From: Nonomuraea rhodomycinica
GTDB lineage: Bacteria; Actinomycetota; Actinomycetes; Streptosporangiales; Streptosporangiaceae
Length of the DNA stretch: 64,000 nt
NCBI RefSeq assembly: GCF_013363995.1
Contig: NZ_JABWGO010000010.1
Coordinates: 186,001-250,000 of the forward strand
Direction: 5' to 3'
The notes under the pieces were generated by a model. The model was not told the origin of the DNA. It did not search any database and saw nothing but the letters and a program-made list of their open reading frames with translations. Below, piece by piece: positions 31,047 to 39,300 of the stretch (position 1 is its first letter; every line of letters starts with the position of its first letter). The position numbers were made by a program, and so were the translations under genes.

Positions 31047-32261
31047 GTGGCCGCCGCCTGCCGCCTGTGCGGCTCCACCGGCCTGGCCGGGGTCGTGGAC
31101 CTCGGCGCCACGCCGCCCTGCGAGTCGTTCCTGACCGCCGACCAGCTCGACGAGCCCGAGACGACCTTCCCGCTGCACCTGCGGGTCTGCACGGAGTGCT
31201 GGCTGGCGCAGCTGCCGCCGCTCATCACGCCGGAGCAGACGTTCACCGAGTACGCGTACTTCTCCTCCTACTCCACCTCGTGGGTGGAGCACGCGCGGCG
31301 CTTCGTCGAGGAGCAGGACCCGCGGCCCGGCGCGTTCGTCGTGGAGGTGGCCAGCAACGACGGCTACCTGCTGCGGCACGTGGTCGAGCGCGGCGTGCGC
31401 TGCCTTGGCATCGAGCCGTCGGCCAACGTCGGCCAGGCCGCGCGGGACGCCGGGGTGCCCACGCTCACCGCGTTCCTCACGGAGCAGACCGGCCGCCGCG
31501 TCCGGGAGGAGCACGGCCCCGCCGACCTGGTCGTCGCCAACAACGTGTACGCCCACATCCCCGACGTCGTCGGCTTCACCCGGGGCCTGCGCGCCCTGGT
31601 GGCCGACCACGGGCGGGTCTCGATCGAGGTGCAGCACCTGCTGACGCTCATGGAGCGCAACCAGTGGGACACGATCTACCACGAGCACTTCCAGTACTAC
31701 ACGGTCGCCTCGGCCGGCCGGGCGCTGGCGAGCGGCGGGCTGACGCTGGTGGACGTGGAGCTGCTGCCCACGCACGGCGGCTCGATCCGGCTGTGGGCGG
31801 TGCCCGACCCGTCGGCCACGCCGTCCTACCGGGTGGCCGACGTGCTGGCCATGGAGAAGGCCGCCGGGCTGCACGAGCTGTCCGGCTACCACGACTTCGC
31901 GGCGCGCGTGGCGAAGGTCCGGCGCGACCTGCTGCGCTTCCTCGTGGACGCGGCCGAGGCCGGGCACACGGTCGCCGGATACGGCGCCCCGGGCAAGGGC
32001 AACACGCTGCTCAACCACTGCGGCATCCGCCCCGACCTGCTGCCGTACACCGTGGACCGCAACCCGTACAAGCACGGCCGGTTCACGCCCGGCTCGCGCA
32101 TCCCGGTGCTGCCGCCGGAGCGGATCGCCGCCGACCGGCCCGACTACGTGCTCGTGCTGCCGTGGAACCTGCGCGACGAGCTGGTCGAGCAGCTGTCCTA
32201 CGTGCGTGAGTGGGGCGGCCGGCTGGTCTTCCCGATCCCCGAGCTGGAGGTGGTGTCATGA
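31047..32261 (+). CDS. NDP-hexose C-methyltransferase (TylCIII/NovU-like)
   Basis: A 404-residue three-part SAM methyltransferase. An N-terminal zinc finger (CRLCGSTGL and later CTECW) is followed by the SAM domain (FVVEVASNDGYLLRHVVERG) and a C-terminal domain with GYGAPGKGNTLLNHCG and TVDRNPYKHGRFTPG. The YHEHFQYYT motif contains the catalytic Tyr/His/Glu residues of this family, which adds a methyl group to C-3 of 4-keto deoxysugars. So the glycan may contain a branched C-methyl sugar. GTG 31047; overlaps the next gene by ATGA. Confidence 0.92.
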   Translation: MAAACRLCGSTGLAGVVDLGATPPCESFLTADQLDEPETTFPLHLRVCTECWLAQLPPLITPEQTFTEYAYFSSYSTSWVEHARRFVEEQDPRPGAFVVEVASNDGYLLRHVVERGVRCLGIEPSANVGQAARDAGVPTLTAFLTEQTGRRVREEHGPADLVVANNVYAHIPDVVGFTRGLRALVADHGRVSIEVQHLLTLMERNQWDTIYHEHFQYYTVASAGRALASGGLTLVDVELLPTHGGSIRLWAVPDPSATPSYRVADVLAMEKAAGLHELSGYHDFAARVAKVRRDLLRFLVDAAEAGHTVAGYGAPGKGNTLLNHCGIRPDLLPYTVDRNPYKHGRFTPGSRIPVLPPERIAADRPDYVLVLPWNLRDELVEQLSYVREWGGRLVFPIPELEVVS

Positions 32262-33046
32262 AGGTCGTGCTGTTCTGCGGCGGGCGGGGCACCCGGATGC
32301 GCAGCGAGGTCCCCGGCGGGGACCTGCCCAAGCCCATGCAGCTCGTCGGGCCGCGCCCGCTGGTCTGGCACGTGATGCGCTACTACGCGCACTTCGGGCA
32401 CAAGGAGTTCATCCTGTGCCTGGGCTACGGCGCGCAGCACATCAAGGACTTCTTCCTCGGCTACCGCGAGACGGCCTCCAACGACTTCGTGCTGCGCGAC
32501 GGCCGCGTGGAGCTCCTGTCCACCGACATCTCCGGCTGGTCGATCTCGCTGGTGGACACGGGCGTCGACTCGCCCATCGGCGAGCGCCTGCGCCGGGTGC
32601 GCGACCATCTCGACGGCGAGGAGATGTTCCTGGCCAACTACGCCGACGTGCTGACCGACGCGCCGCTGACCGACATGATCCGCCGCTTCGCCGCCGCCGA
32701 CGCGGGCGCGTCGATGATGGTCGTCCCGCCCACCAACACCTTCCACGTGGTGGACGTGACCGAGGCGAACGTCGTCGGCGCCATCACCCCGGTCAGCGCG
32801 ATGCCGCTCTGGGTCAACGGCGGCTTCTTCGTGCTGCGCCAGGAGGTCTTCGAGCACATCCCGGAGAACGGCGACCTGGTGGCCGACGGCTGCGCCGAGC
32901 TGGCCAAGCGCGGCCGGCTGCTGGCCTACCGGCACCGCGGCTACTGGCGGCCGAGCGACACCGTCAACCAGCGGCTGGAGCTGGACCGCTCCTGGGAGCG
33001 GGGGGAGCGGCCGTGGGCCCTGTGGGAGTCGGGGCGGGAAGCATGA
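32258..33046 (+). CDS. Sugar-1-phosphate nucleotidyltransferase (RfbF-like)
   Basis: A 262-residue enzyme closest to glucose-1-phosphate cytidylyltransferases: FCGGRGTRMRSEVPGGDLPKP, HVMRYYAHFGHKEFILCLGY, FLGYRETASNDF and STDISGWSISLVDTG. It would make a CDP- or other NDP-sugar distinct from the dTDP-glucose of rmlA. No CDP-glucose 4,6-dehydratase is seen beside it, so the activated sugar may go to a different modification route. ATG in the ATGA overlap with the methyltransferase; overlaps the deacetylase by ATGA. Confidence 0.88.
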   Translation: MKVVLFCGGRGTRMRSEVPGGDLPKPMQLVGPRPLVWHVMRYYAHFGHKEFILCLGYGAQHIKDFFLGYRETASNDFVLRDGRVELLSTDISGWSISLVDTGVDSPIGERLRRVRDHLDGEEMFLANYADVLTDAPLTDMIRRFAAADAGASMMVVPPTNTFHVVDVTEANVVGAITPVSAMPLWVNGGFFVLRQEVFEHIPENGDLVADGCAELAKRGRLLAYRHRGYWRPSDTVNQRLELDRSWERGERPWALWESGREA

Positions 33047-33693
33047 AGGGCCTGCGGCCGGGCGCGCTGGGCCGGGTCCTCGCGCTGGGCGCGCACTGCG
33101 ACGACGTCGCCATCGGCGCGGGCGGCACGCTGCTGACGCTCTGCGCGGCGCGGCCCGGCGTGCGGGTGGACGCGCTCGTGCTGTCGGGCGGCGGCACCGA
33201 GCGGGAGGACGAGGAGCGGGCCGCGCTGGCCGGGTTCTGCCCCGGCGCCGACCTGGCCGTCACCGTGCTCAAGATCCCCGACGGGCGGCTGCCGTCGTAC
33301 TGGGAGCAGGCCAAGGACGCGCTGGAGGACCTGCGCGCGGAGACGAGCCCCGACCTGATCCTCGCGCCCTGGCAGGGCGACGCGCACCAGGACCACCGCG
33401 GCCTGGCCGAGCTGGTGCCCACCGTGTTCCGCGACCACCTCACGCTCGGCTACGAGATCGTCAAGTGGGACGGCGACCTCGGCCGTCCCTCGGTCTACCA
33501 GCCGCTGGAGCAGCGCACGGCCGAGGCCAAGGCCGACCTGCTGGAGCGGCACTACCCGTCGCAGCGGCGGCGGTCCTGGTACGACCGGGAGGCGTTCCTC
33601 GGGCTGGCCCGCGTGCGCGGCGTCGAGTGCGGCGCCCGCTACGCCGAGGCGTTCCACACCCGCAAACTCACCCTCGACCTGGCTGGAGACTGA
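33043..33693 (+). CDS. PIG-L family deacetylase
   Basis: A 216-residue zinc-dependent N-deacetylase. The metal site is GAHCDDVAIGAGGTL (AHxDD) with the distal His in GDAHQDHRGLAE. Family members remove acetyl groups from GlcNAc-inositol, GlcNAc-lipids or antibiotics. In this operon it may deacetylate an N-acetylated sugar nucleotide or lipid-linked sugar. Start in ATGA overlap with the nucleotidyltransferase. Confidence 0.9.
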   Translation: MKGLRPGALGRVLALGAHCDDVAIGAGGTLLTLCAARPGVRVDALVLSGGGTEREDEERAALAGFCPGADLAVTVLKIPDGRLPSYWEQAKDALEDLRAETSPDLILAPWQGDAHQDHRGLAELVPTVFRDHLTLGYEIVKWDGDLGRPSVYQPLEQRTAEAKADLLERHYPSQRRRSWYDREAFLGLARVRGVECGARYAEAFHTRKLTLDLAGD

Positions 33694-33695
33694 CT

Positions 33696-34715
33696 GTGCG
33701 GATCCTGCTGACCGGCCACCAGGGCTACCTGGGCAGCGTCATGGCCCCCGTGCTGCGTGGCGCGGGGCACCAGGTGGTCGGCCTCGACTCGGGGCTGTTC
33801 GCCGACTGCGTGCTCGGGCCCCTGCCGGAAGAGCCGCCCGCCCACGCCGTGGACCTGCGCGACGTGCCGCCGGAGCTGCTCGACGGCGTGGACGCCGTCG
33901 TCCACCTCGCGGCGCTGTCGAACGACCCGCTCGGGTCGCTGGCGCCCGAGCTGACCTACGCCATCAACCACCACGCGTCCGTACGGCTGGCCCGCCTGGC
34001 CAGGGACGCCGGGGCGAAACGGTTCCTGTACGCCTCCACCTGCTCGGTCTACGGCGCCTCCGGCGGCGACGACCTGGTGGACGAGGACGCCCCGCTGCGG
34101 CCCGTCACGCCGTACGCCGAGTCGAAGGTCCGCGTGGAGGACGACCTGGTGGAGCTGGCCGACGCCGACTTCTCGCCGGTGTTCCTGCGCAACGCCACCG
34201 CCTTCGGGTACTCGCCCCGGCCGCGCGCCGACATCGTGCTCAACAACCTGGTGGGCCACGCCCACCTCAGCGGCCAGGTGCGGGTGCTGTCGGACGGCAC
34301 CCCGTGGCGGCCGCTGGTCCACGCCCGCGACATCGCCGAGGCGTTCCTGCGCGCGCTCACCGCGCCCCGCGAGGCCGTCCACGCCCGCGCCCTGAACGTG
34401 GGCACCGAGCGCAACAACGTGACGGTCGCCGAGATCGCCGCCGAGGTCGTCGAGGCGGTGCCCGGCTCCACGCTGGTCATCACCGGCGAGACCGGCGGCG
34501 ACCCGCGCTCGTACCGGGTGGACTTCTCCCGCATCCGGCGGGCGCTGCCCGGCTACGAGGCCCGCCGGACGGTCAAGGAGGGCGCGGCCGAGCTGGTGGA
34601 CGCCTACCGCGCGTACGGGCTGACCCGGCACGCCTTCGAGCGCCGCTACACGCGCCTGGCCCGCCTGTCGGACCGCCGCGACGCCGGCGAGATCTCCGCC
34701 GAGCTGCGCCCATGA
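33696..34715 (+). CDS. NAD-dependent sugar-nucleotide epimerase/dehydratase
   Basis: A 339-residue extended SDR. The NAD motif is LLTGHQGYLGSVMAPVL, the catalytic region reads YASTCSVYG with PYAESKVRVE (Tyr/Lys), and the C-terminal half has FGYSPRPRADIVLNNLVGHA and WRPLVHARDIAEAFLRAL. The group includes UDP-glucose 4-epimerase and 4,6-dehydratase-like proteins; the reaction cannot be set from sequence alone. GTG 33696, two bases after the deacetylase; overlaps the next gene by ATGA. Confidence 0.9.
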   Translation: MRILLTGHQGYLGSVMAPVLRGAGHQVVGLDSGLFADCVLGPLPEEPPAHAVDLRDVPPELLDGVDAVVHLAALSNDPLGSLAPELTYAINHHASVRLARLARDAGAKRFLYASTCSVYGASGGDDLVDEDAPLRPVTPYAESKVRVEDDLVELADADFSPVFLRNATAFGYSPRPRADIVLNNLVGHAHLSGQVRVLSDGTPWRPLVHARDIAEAFLRALTAPREAVHARALNVGTERNNVTVAEIAAEVVEAVPGSTLVITGETGGDPRSYRVDFSRIRRALPGYEARRTVKEGAAELVDAYRAYGLTRHAFERRYTRLARLSDRRDAGEISAELRP

Positions 34716-35983
34716 CTCCTGAGGAGATGCACGCGCTTGTGCGACGGCTCTATCCGATCTGCCGCAGCATCACCGGCGACGGCGTCCGGGAGACCCTCGC
34801 CGTCATCGGGGAGCGGCTGGCGCTCGACGTGACCGAGGTGCCGACGGGCACGCAGGTGCTCGACTGGACGGTGCCGAAGGAGTGGAACATCCGCGACGCC
34901 TACGTCAAGGACCCCTCCGGGCGCCGGGTGGTCGACTTCCGCGTTTGCAACCTGCACGTCGTCGGCTACAGCGTGCCGGTCTCCGGCGTGTTCACGCTGG
35001 AGGAGCTGCGCCCGCGCCTGCACACGCTGCCCGAGCAGCCGTCCCTGGTGCCCTACCGCACCAGCTACTACGCCGAGACGTGGGGGTTCTGCCTCAGCCA
35101 GGACGTCCTGGACGGGCTCGGCGAGGGGCCGTACGAGGTGTGCGTCGACTCCACGCTCGCCGACGGGTCGCTGACCATCGCCGAGCACGTGCTGCCCGGC
35201 GAGCTGCCCGACGAGGTCGTCATCTCCTGCCACGTCTGCCACCCGTCGCTGGCCAACGACAACCTGGCCGGCGTCGCGGTGGCCACGGCCCTGGCCGGCC
35301 GGCTGGCCGCGATGGGGACGCGCCGCCACACCTACCGGTTCCTGTTCATGCCGGGCACGATCGGCGCGATCACCTGGCTGGCGCTCAACCGGGACCGCGT
35401 CGGCCTCGTCCGGCACGGGCTCACGCTCGCCTGCGCGGGCGATCGGGGGCCGTTGACGTACAAGCGCAGCAGGCGCGGCGACGCCGGCATCGACCGGGCC
35501 GTCACCCACGTGCTCGGGGACCGGCCGCACACCGTGCTGGACTTCTCGCCGTACGGCTACGACGAGCGGCAGTTCTGCTCGCCGGGCTTCGACCTGCCGT
35601 TCGGCGGCCTCACCCGCACCCCGTACGCGGGCTACCCCGAGTACCACACCTCGGCCGACGATCCCGGCTTCGTCACGCCGGAGGCGATGGCCGACACCCT
35701 GGAGGTCCTGTGGCGGGTCGTCGGGGTCCTGGAGGGCGAGCGCACCTACCTCAACCTCAGCCCGTACGGCGAGCCGCAGCTCGGCCGGCGCGGCCTCTAC
35801 GGATCTCTCGGCGGGAGAAGTGACACGAAACAGGCGCAGATGGCGATGTTATGGGTGTTGAACCTGTCCGACGGGGACCACAGCCTGCTCGACATCGCCG
35901 AACGATCAGCGCTGCCCTTCGAGGCGGTCGAGACCGCCGCGCGGGCGCTGGCAACTGCCGGACTGGTGAAGGAGATCGGTTGA
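34712..35983 (+). CDS. DUF4910 aminopeptidase-like protein with winged-helix tail
   Basis: A 423-residue protein of the DUF4910/DUF2172 group, which has an M28-like zinc aminopeptidase fold and is common in surface polysaccharide clusters. Seen: PICRSITGDGVRETL at the N-terminus, SCHVCHPSLANDNLAGVAVA (metal ligand His and Asp), FMPGTIGAITWL, and the late EYHTSADDPGF. The last 60 residues (LWVLNLSDGDHSLLDIAERS) form a winged-helix-like tail. In such clusters it is thought to act on amino-acid-decorated sugars, but evidence is thin. ATGA and TTGA overlaps couple it to both neighbours. Confidence 0.85.
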   Translation: MTPEEMHALVRRLYPICRSITGDGVRETLAVIGERLALDVTEVPTGTQVLDWTVPKEWNIRDAYVKDPSGRRVVDFRVCNLHVVGYSVPVSGVFTLEELRPRLHTLPEQPSLVPYRTSYYAETWGFCLSQDVLDGLGEGPYEVCVDSTLADGSLTIAEHVLPGELPDEVVISCHVCHPSLANDNLAGVAVATALAGRLAAMGTRRHTYRFLFMPGTIGAITWLALNRDRVGLVRHGLTLACAGDRGPLTYKRSRRGDAGIDRAVTHVLGDRPHTVLDFSPYGYDERQFCSPGFDLPFGGLTRTPYAGYPEYHTSADDPGFVTPEAMADTLEVLWRVVGVLEGERTYLNLSPYGEPQLGRRGLYGSLGGRSDTKQAQMAMLWVLNLSDGDHSLLDIAERSALPFEAVETAARALATAGLVKEIG

Positions 35984-36945
35984 ACCTCAGGGTCGGAGAC
36001 GTGGTGGAGGTCCGCGGCGAAGCCGAGATCCTGGCCACGCTGGACGAGCGCGGCGAGCTCGATGGGCTGCCGTTCATGCCGGAGATGGCGGCGTTCTGCG
36101 GTCGCCGGATGACCGTCCACAAGGTCGCGCACAAGCTGTGCGACACGCAGACCCGCAGCGGCCTGCGCCGCATGGAGCGCGCGGTCCACCTGGTGGGGGC
36201 GCGCTGCGACGGCTCGGCGCACGGCGGCTGCCAGACGGCCTGCTCGCTGTACTGGAAGGAGGCGTGGCTGAAGCGGGTCGGGAGCGGCGGCGAGGCGTTC
36301 CCGGAGGCGCCGGCCTCGCGCGACGGGCGGCTCCTGCCCCTCCTGGAGGTCAACACCCGCAAACCCGACGCGCCGGAGCACTACGCCTGCCAGGCCACCG
36401 AGCTGCTGCGCGCCGCCCCGGTCTGCCTGCCGGTGCGCAGCCTCGGCCAGTACGTCACCGACGTGCGCTCCGGCAACGTGGGACCGGCCCGCACGGCCCA
36501 CGCCCTGCTCATCGGGATCTTCAACCGGCTCCAGGCCGCCAGTAAGCGCCTCCTGCCGGAGAGGCTGTGGTTCCGCGAGGGACGCAGGTGGGGGTTCCTG
36601 CGGCCGGGGCTGCGCGGGCGCACGCCCTCCGGCACCCTCGACCTCAGGCCCGGCGAGCTGGTCCGGGTCAAGTCGCAGGCCGAGATCCTCGCCACCCTCA
36701 ACGAGGACATGCTCAACCGCGGCCTCGGCTTCGAGGAGGAGATGGCGCGCTACTGCGGCAAGGTGGTGCGCGTCCAGGCCCGCGTCGAGCGGTGCATCGA
36801 CGAGCGCTCCGGCCGCATGCTCACGATGAAGTCCCCCTGCATCACGCTGGAGAACGTGGTGTGCCAGGGGGTGCACAGCCTCAACTGCCCGCGCGAGTTC
36901 GTGCCGTTCTGGCGGGAGATCTGGCTCGAACGCGTGACCCCCTGA
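35980..36945 (+). CDS. Cys-rich protein with a duplicated domain, unknown family
   Basis: A 321-residue protein that I do not recognise. It contains the same domain twice: residues 3-100 and 222-320 align along VGDVVEVRGEAEILATLDE / PGELVRVKSQAEILATLNE, then EMAAFCG / EMARYCG, a Cys-Asp pair with SG, C-x-G-x3-4-H-x2-3-C and a closing Trp motif (WKEAWLKRV / WREIWLERV). The conserved Cys/His set suggests metal binding. The middle (about 125-205) is helical. TTG 35980 is chosen for its GAAGGAG and TTGA coupling. Its position in the sugar-modification operon implies a role there. Confidence 0.8.
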   Translation: MNLRVGDVVEVRGEAEILATLDERGELDGLPFMPEMAAFCGRRMTVHKVAHKLCDTQTRSGLRRMERAVHLVGARCDGSAHGGCQTACSLYWKEAWLKRVGSGGEAFPEAPASRDGRLLPLLEVNTRKPDAPEHYACQATELLRAAPVCLPVRSLGQYVTDVRSGNVGPARTAHALLIGIFNRLQAASKRLLPERLWFREGRRWGFLRPGLRGRTPSGTLDLRPGELVRVKSQAEILATLNEDMLNRGLGFEEEMARYCGKVVRVQARVERCIDERSGRMLTMKSPCITLENVVCQGVHSLNCPREFVPFWREIWLERVTP

Positions 36946-36969
36946 CGGCACCCCCTCGGAAAGGCACGG

Positions 36970-38418
36970 ATGGACGAGACACAGCGCGTCGCGGAGATCG
37001 GCGCCCAGGCCGGGCGTGGGCTGCGCTGGAGCATCCTCGGCAACCTCGTCACGCGGGCCGGGTCGTTCGCGATGGGGCTGGTGCTGGCGCGCGTGCTCGC
37101 GGCCGACGACTTCGGCACGTACGCCGTGGCGCTGGCGGCGACGCAGCTCGTCATGCACGTCAAGGACGTGGGCATCCAGGCGGCCACCGTGCAGTGGCGG
37201 GGTCGCCTGGAGGACATGGCGCCCACGGCCACGGTGCTGAGCTTCGTGTTCGCCACCGGCCTGTACGGCCTCTTCTGGGGGTTCGCCCCGGTCTTCGCCC
37301 GGATGGCCGGCAACGAGGACGCCACGGGCGTGGTCCGGCTGCTCACCTCGATCATCCTCATCGAGGCGTTCACCGCGGTTCGCAGCGCCGCGCTGCTGCG
37401 CCGCTTCGACCAGGACAAGCTGACCCGCGCCATCATGATCGGTTTCGTGGCGAACGCGGCCGTGGCCATCACGCTGGCGCTGCGCGGGGCGGGCGCCTAC
37501 AGCTTCGCCTGGGGCCAGGTCGCCGCGTCGGTGGTGACCGGGGTGCTGATCTTCGTCTGGGGCTGGGTGCCGGTCCGGCTCGGCCTGGACCGGCAGGTCG
37601 CGGGCCGGCTGCTGCGCTTCGGCGTCCCGTCGGCCCTCGGCTTCGGGCTGGAGGCCGTGCTGATGAACGCCGACTACGTCGTGGTCGGCAACGTGCTCGG
37701 GGCCGAGCAGCTCGGCTACTACCTGCTGGCGTTCAACGTGTCGAGCTGGGTGCCGGGGATCATCGGCACGGCGCTGCGCTACGTCTCCTTACCCAGCTTC
37801 TCCCGCCTCGCCGAGGACCCGGCGGCGCTGTCGGAGGGCGTGCGCAGGTCCGTGCCGGTGATGGTGACCTTCGTGCTGCCGCCCGCGCTGGTCATGGCCG
37901 TCCTCGCCCATCCGCTCATCTCCTTCCTGTACGGCGCGCGGTGGGACTTCTCGGCGGGCGTGCTGCGCTGGCTGGCCGTGCTCATGGTGGTGCGGATGCT
38001 CATCTCGTTCCTGGCCGTGGACATCCTGACCGGGCTGGGCGCCACCAGGACCACGGTGTGGCTGAACCTCGTGTGGGCCGCGGCGCTGCTGCCCGCGCTG
38101 GTGGCCGGGGCGCACCTCGGCGGCATCAGGGGCGCCGCCGTCGCCCACGCGCTGGTCGCCGCGCTGGTCGCGGTCCCCTTCGCGCTGTTCCTCCTGCACC
38201 GGGTGGGCGTCCGCGTGGCGCCCGCGCTGCCCGCGCTGGTCCGGCCCGCCGTGGCGGCGCTGGCCGCGGGGGCGCTGATGCTCGTCCTCGACGGGCTGAC
38301 GGGCGGCGGTCCGGCGCTCGTGCGGCTGGCCGTCGCCGGGGGCGCCGGGCTGCTGCTGTTCGTCCTGGTCGCGGTGCCGGGCACCGCGATGCACAAGCTG
38401 GTGAGAAGGAGCGCCTGA
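36970..38418 (+). CDS. Wzx-type polysaccharide flippase
   Basis: A 482-residue integral membrane protein of the MOP/polysaccharide_synt superfamily with about 12-14 helices. It begins LRWSILGNLVTRAGSFAMGLVLARVLAADDFGTYA (here read from residue 18), the usual family start, followed by FDQDKLTRAIMIG and NADYVVVGNVLGAEQLGYY. It should flip the undecaprenyl-linked repeat unit to the outer face. It follows the Cys-rich gene by 24 bp and abuts the next gene directly. Confidence 0.92.
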   Translation: MDETQRVAEIGAQAGRGLRWSILGNLVTRAGSFAMGLVLARVLAADDFGTYAVALAATQLVMHVKDVGIQAATVQWRGRLEDMAPTATVLSFVFATGLYGLFWGFAPVFARMAGNEDATGVVRLLTSIILIEAFTAVRSAALLRRFDQDKLTRAIMIGFVANAAVAITLALRGAGAYSFAWGQVAASVVTGVLIFVWGWVPVRLGLDRQVAGRLLRFGVPSALGFGLEAVLMNADYVVVGNVLGAEQLGYYLLAFNVSSWVPGIIGTALRYVSLPSFSRLAEDPAALSEGVRRSVPVMVTFVLPPALVMAVLAHPLISFLYGARWDFSAGVLRWLAVLMVVRMLISFLAVDILTGLGATRTTVWLNLVWAAALLPALVAGAHLGGIRGAAVAHALVAALVAVPFALFLLHRVGVRVAPALPALVRPAVAALAAGALMLVLDGLTGGGPALVRLAVAGGAGLLLFVLVAVPGTAMHKLVRRSA

Positions 38419-39300
38419 ATGACATTCGACGACACGCTGGTCTCGGTGGGGCTGCCCGTCTACAACGGCGCCGACCGGGTGGAGAAGACGATCACCTCGG
38501 TCCTGGCCCAGGACCACCGCCACATCGAGCTGGTCATCTGCGACAACGCCTCCACCGACCGCACCGAGGAGGTCTGCCGCGACTGGGCCGCCACCGACCC
38601 GCGCATCGTCTACCACCGCCAGCCGGAGAACATCGGGCAGCTCCCCAACTTCAGCGACGCCATCCGCCGCTCGCGGGGCGTGTTCTACCGGTGGGCCGGC
38701 GACGACAACTGGCTGGCGCCCGACTACGTCTCGCGCTGCCTGGAGGTCTTCGCCCGGGACGAGCGGCTGCTCCTGGTGACCACCCAGCAGGCGTACACCG
38801 GGCCCGACGGCGCGACGCGCACGGCGCCGTACACGGGGACCGGCTACCTGTCCGACGACCCCGTGGACCGCTTCGCCGAGTCGCTGCGCATGCTCAACGA
38901 GGACCCGTTCGCCATGGACCCGCTCTACGCGCTGATGCGCCGCACCCGGGTCATGGCCGTCAACCGGGGGCCCGCCCTGCTGCGCGAGGACGAGATCTTC
39001 GCCGCCCGGATGGCGCTGGCCGGGCCGTGGGGGCACGTGCCCGAGGTGCTGGCCGGCCGTGACTGGGAGCCGCAGCGCCTGACCGACATCGCCCGCAAGC
39101 TGGGCGCGCCGGCCTGGCACGTGCGGGTCTCCACGCTGATCCAGTGCAGGGAGCTGCTGCGGGCGCTGGGCGAGGTCGAGCTGACCCCCGCCCAGCGCCG
39201 CCGGGGCCGCGCGCTGGTGGCGCGGATGTACGTGCGCAGGCACGGCACGGTCGCGGCCCGGCGCGGCCGCAAGCTGGCCGGCCTGGTCACCTCCCGCTGA
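38419..39300 (+). CDS. Family 2 glycosyltransferase
   Basis: A 293-residue GT-A fold glycosyltransferase. SVGLPVYNGADRVEKTITSV, ELVICDNASTDRTEEVC and the DxD-like WAGDDNWLAPDYV give the nucleotide and metal sites. No membrane helix is apparent, so it acts at the cytoplasmic face on the lipid-linked unit. It starts on the base after the flippase stop, and its last 14 bp overlap the convergent glycosidase gene. Confidence 0.93.
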   Translation: MTFDDTLVSVGLPVYNGADRVEKTITSVLAQDHRHIELVICDNASTDRTEEVCRDWAATDPRIVYHRQPENIGQLPNFSDAIRRSRGVFYRWAGDDNWLAPDYVSRCLEVFARDERLLLVTTQQAYTGPDGATRTAPYTGTGYLSDDPVDRFAESLRMLNEDPFAMDPLYALMRRTRVMAVNRGPALLREDEIFAARMALAGPWGHVPEVLAGRDWEPQRLTDIARKLGAPAWHVRVSTLIQCRELLRALGEVELTPAQRRRGRALVARMYVRRHGTVAARRGRKLAGLVTSR

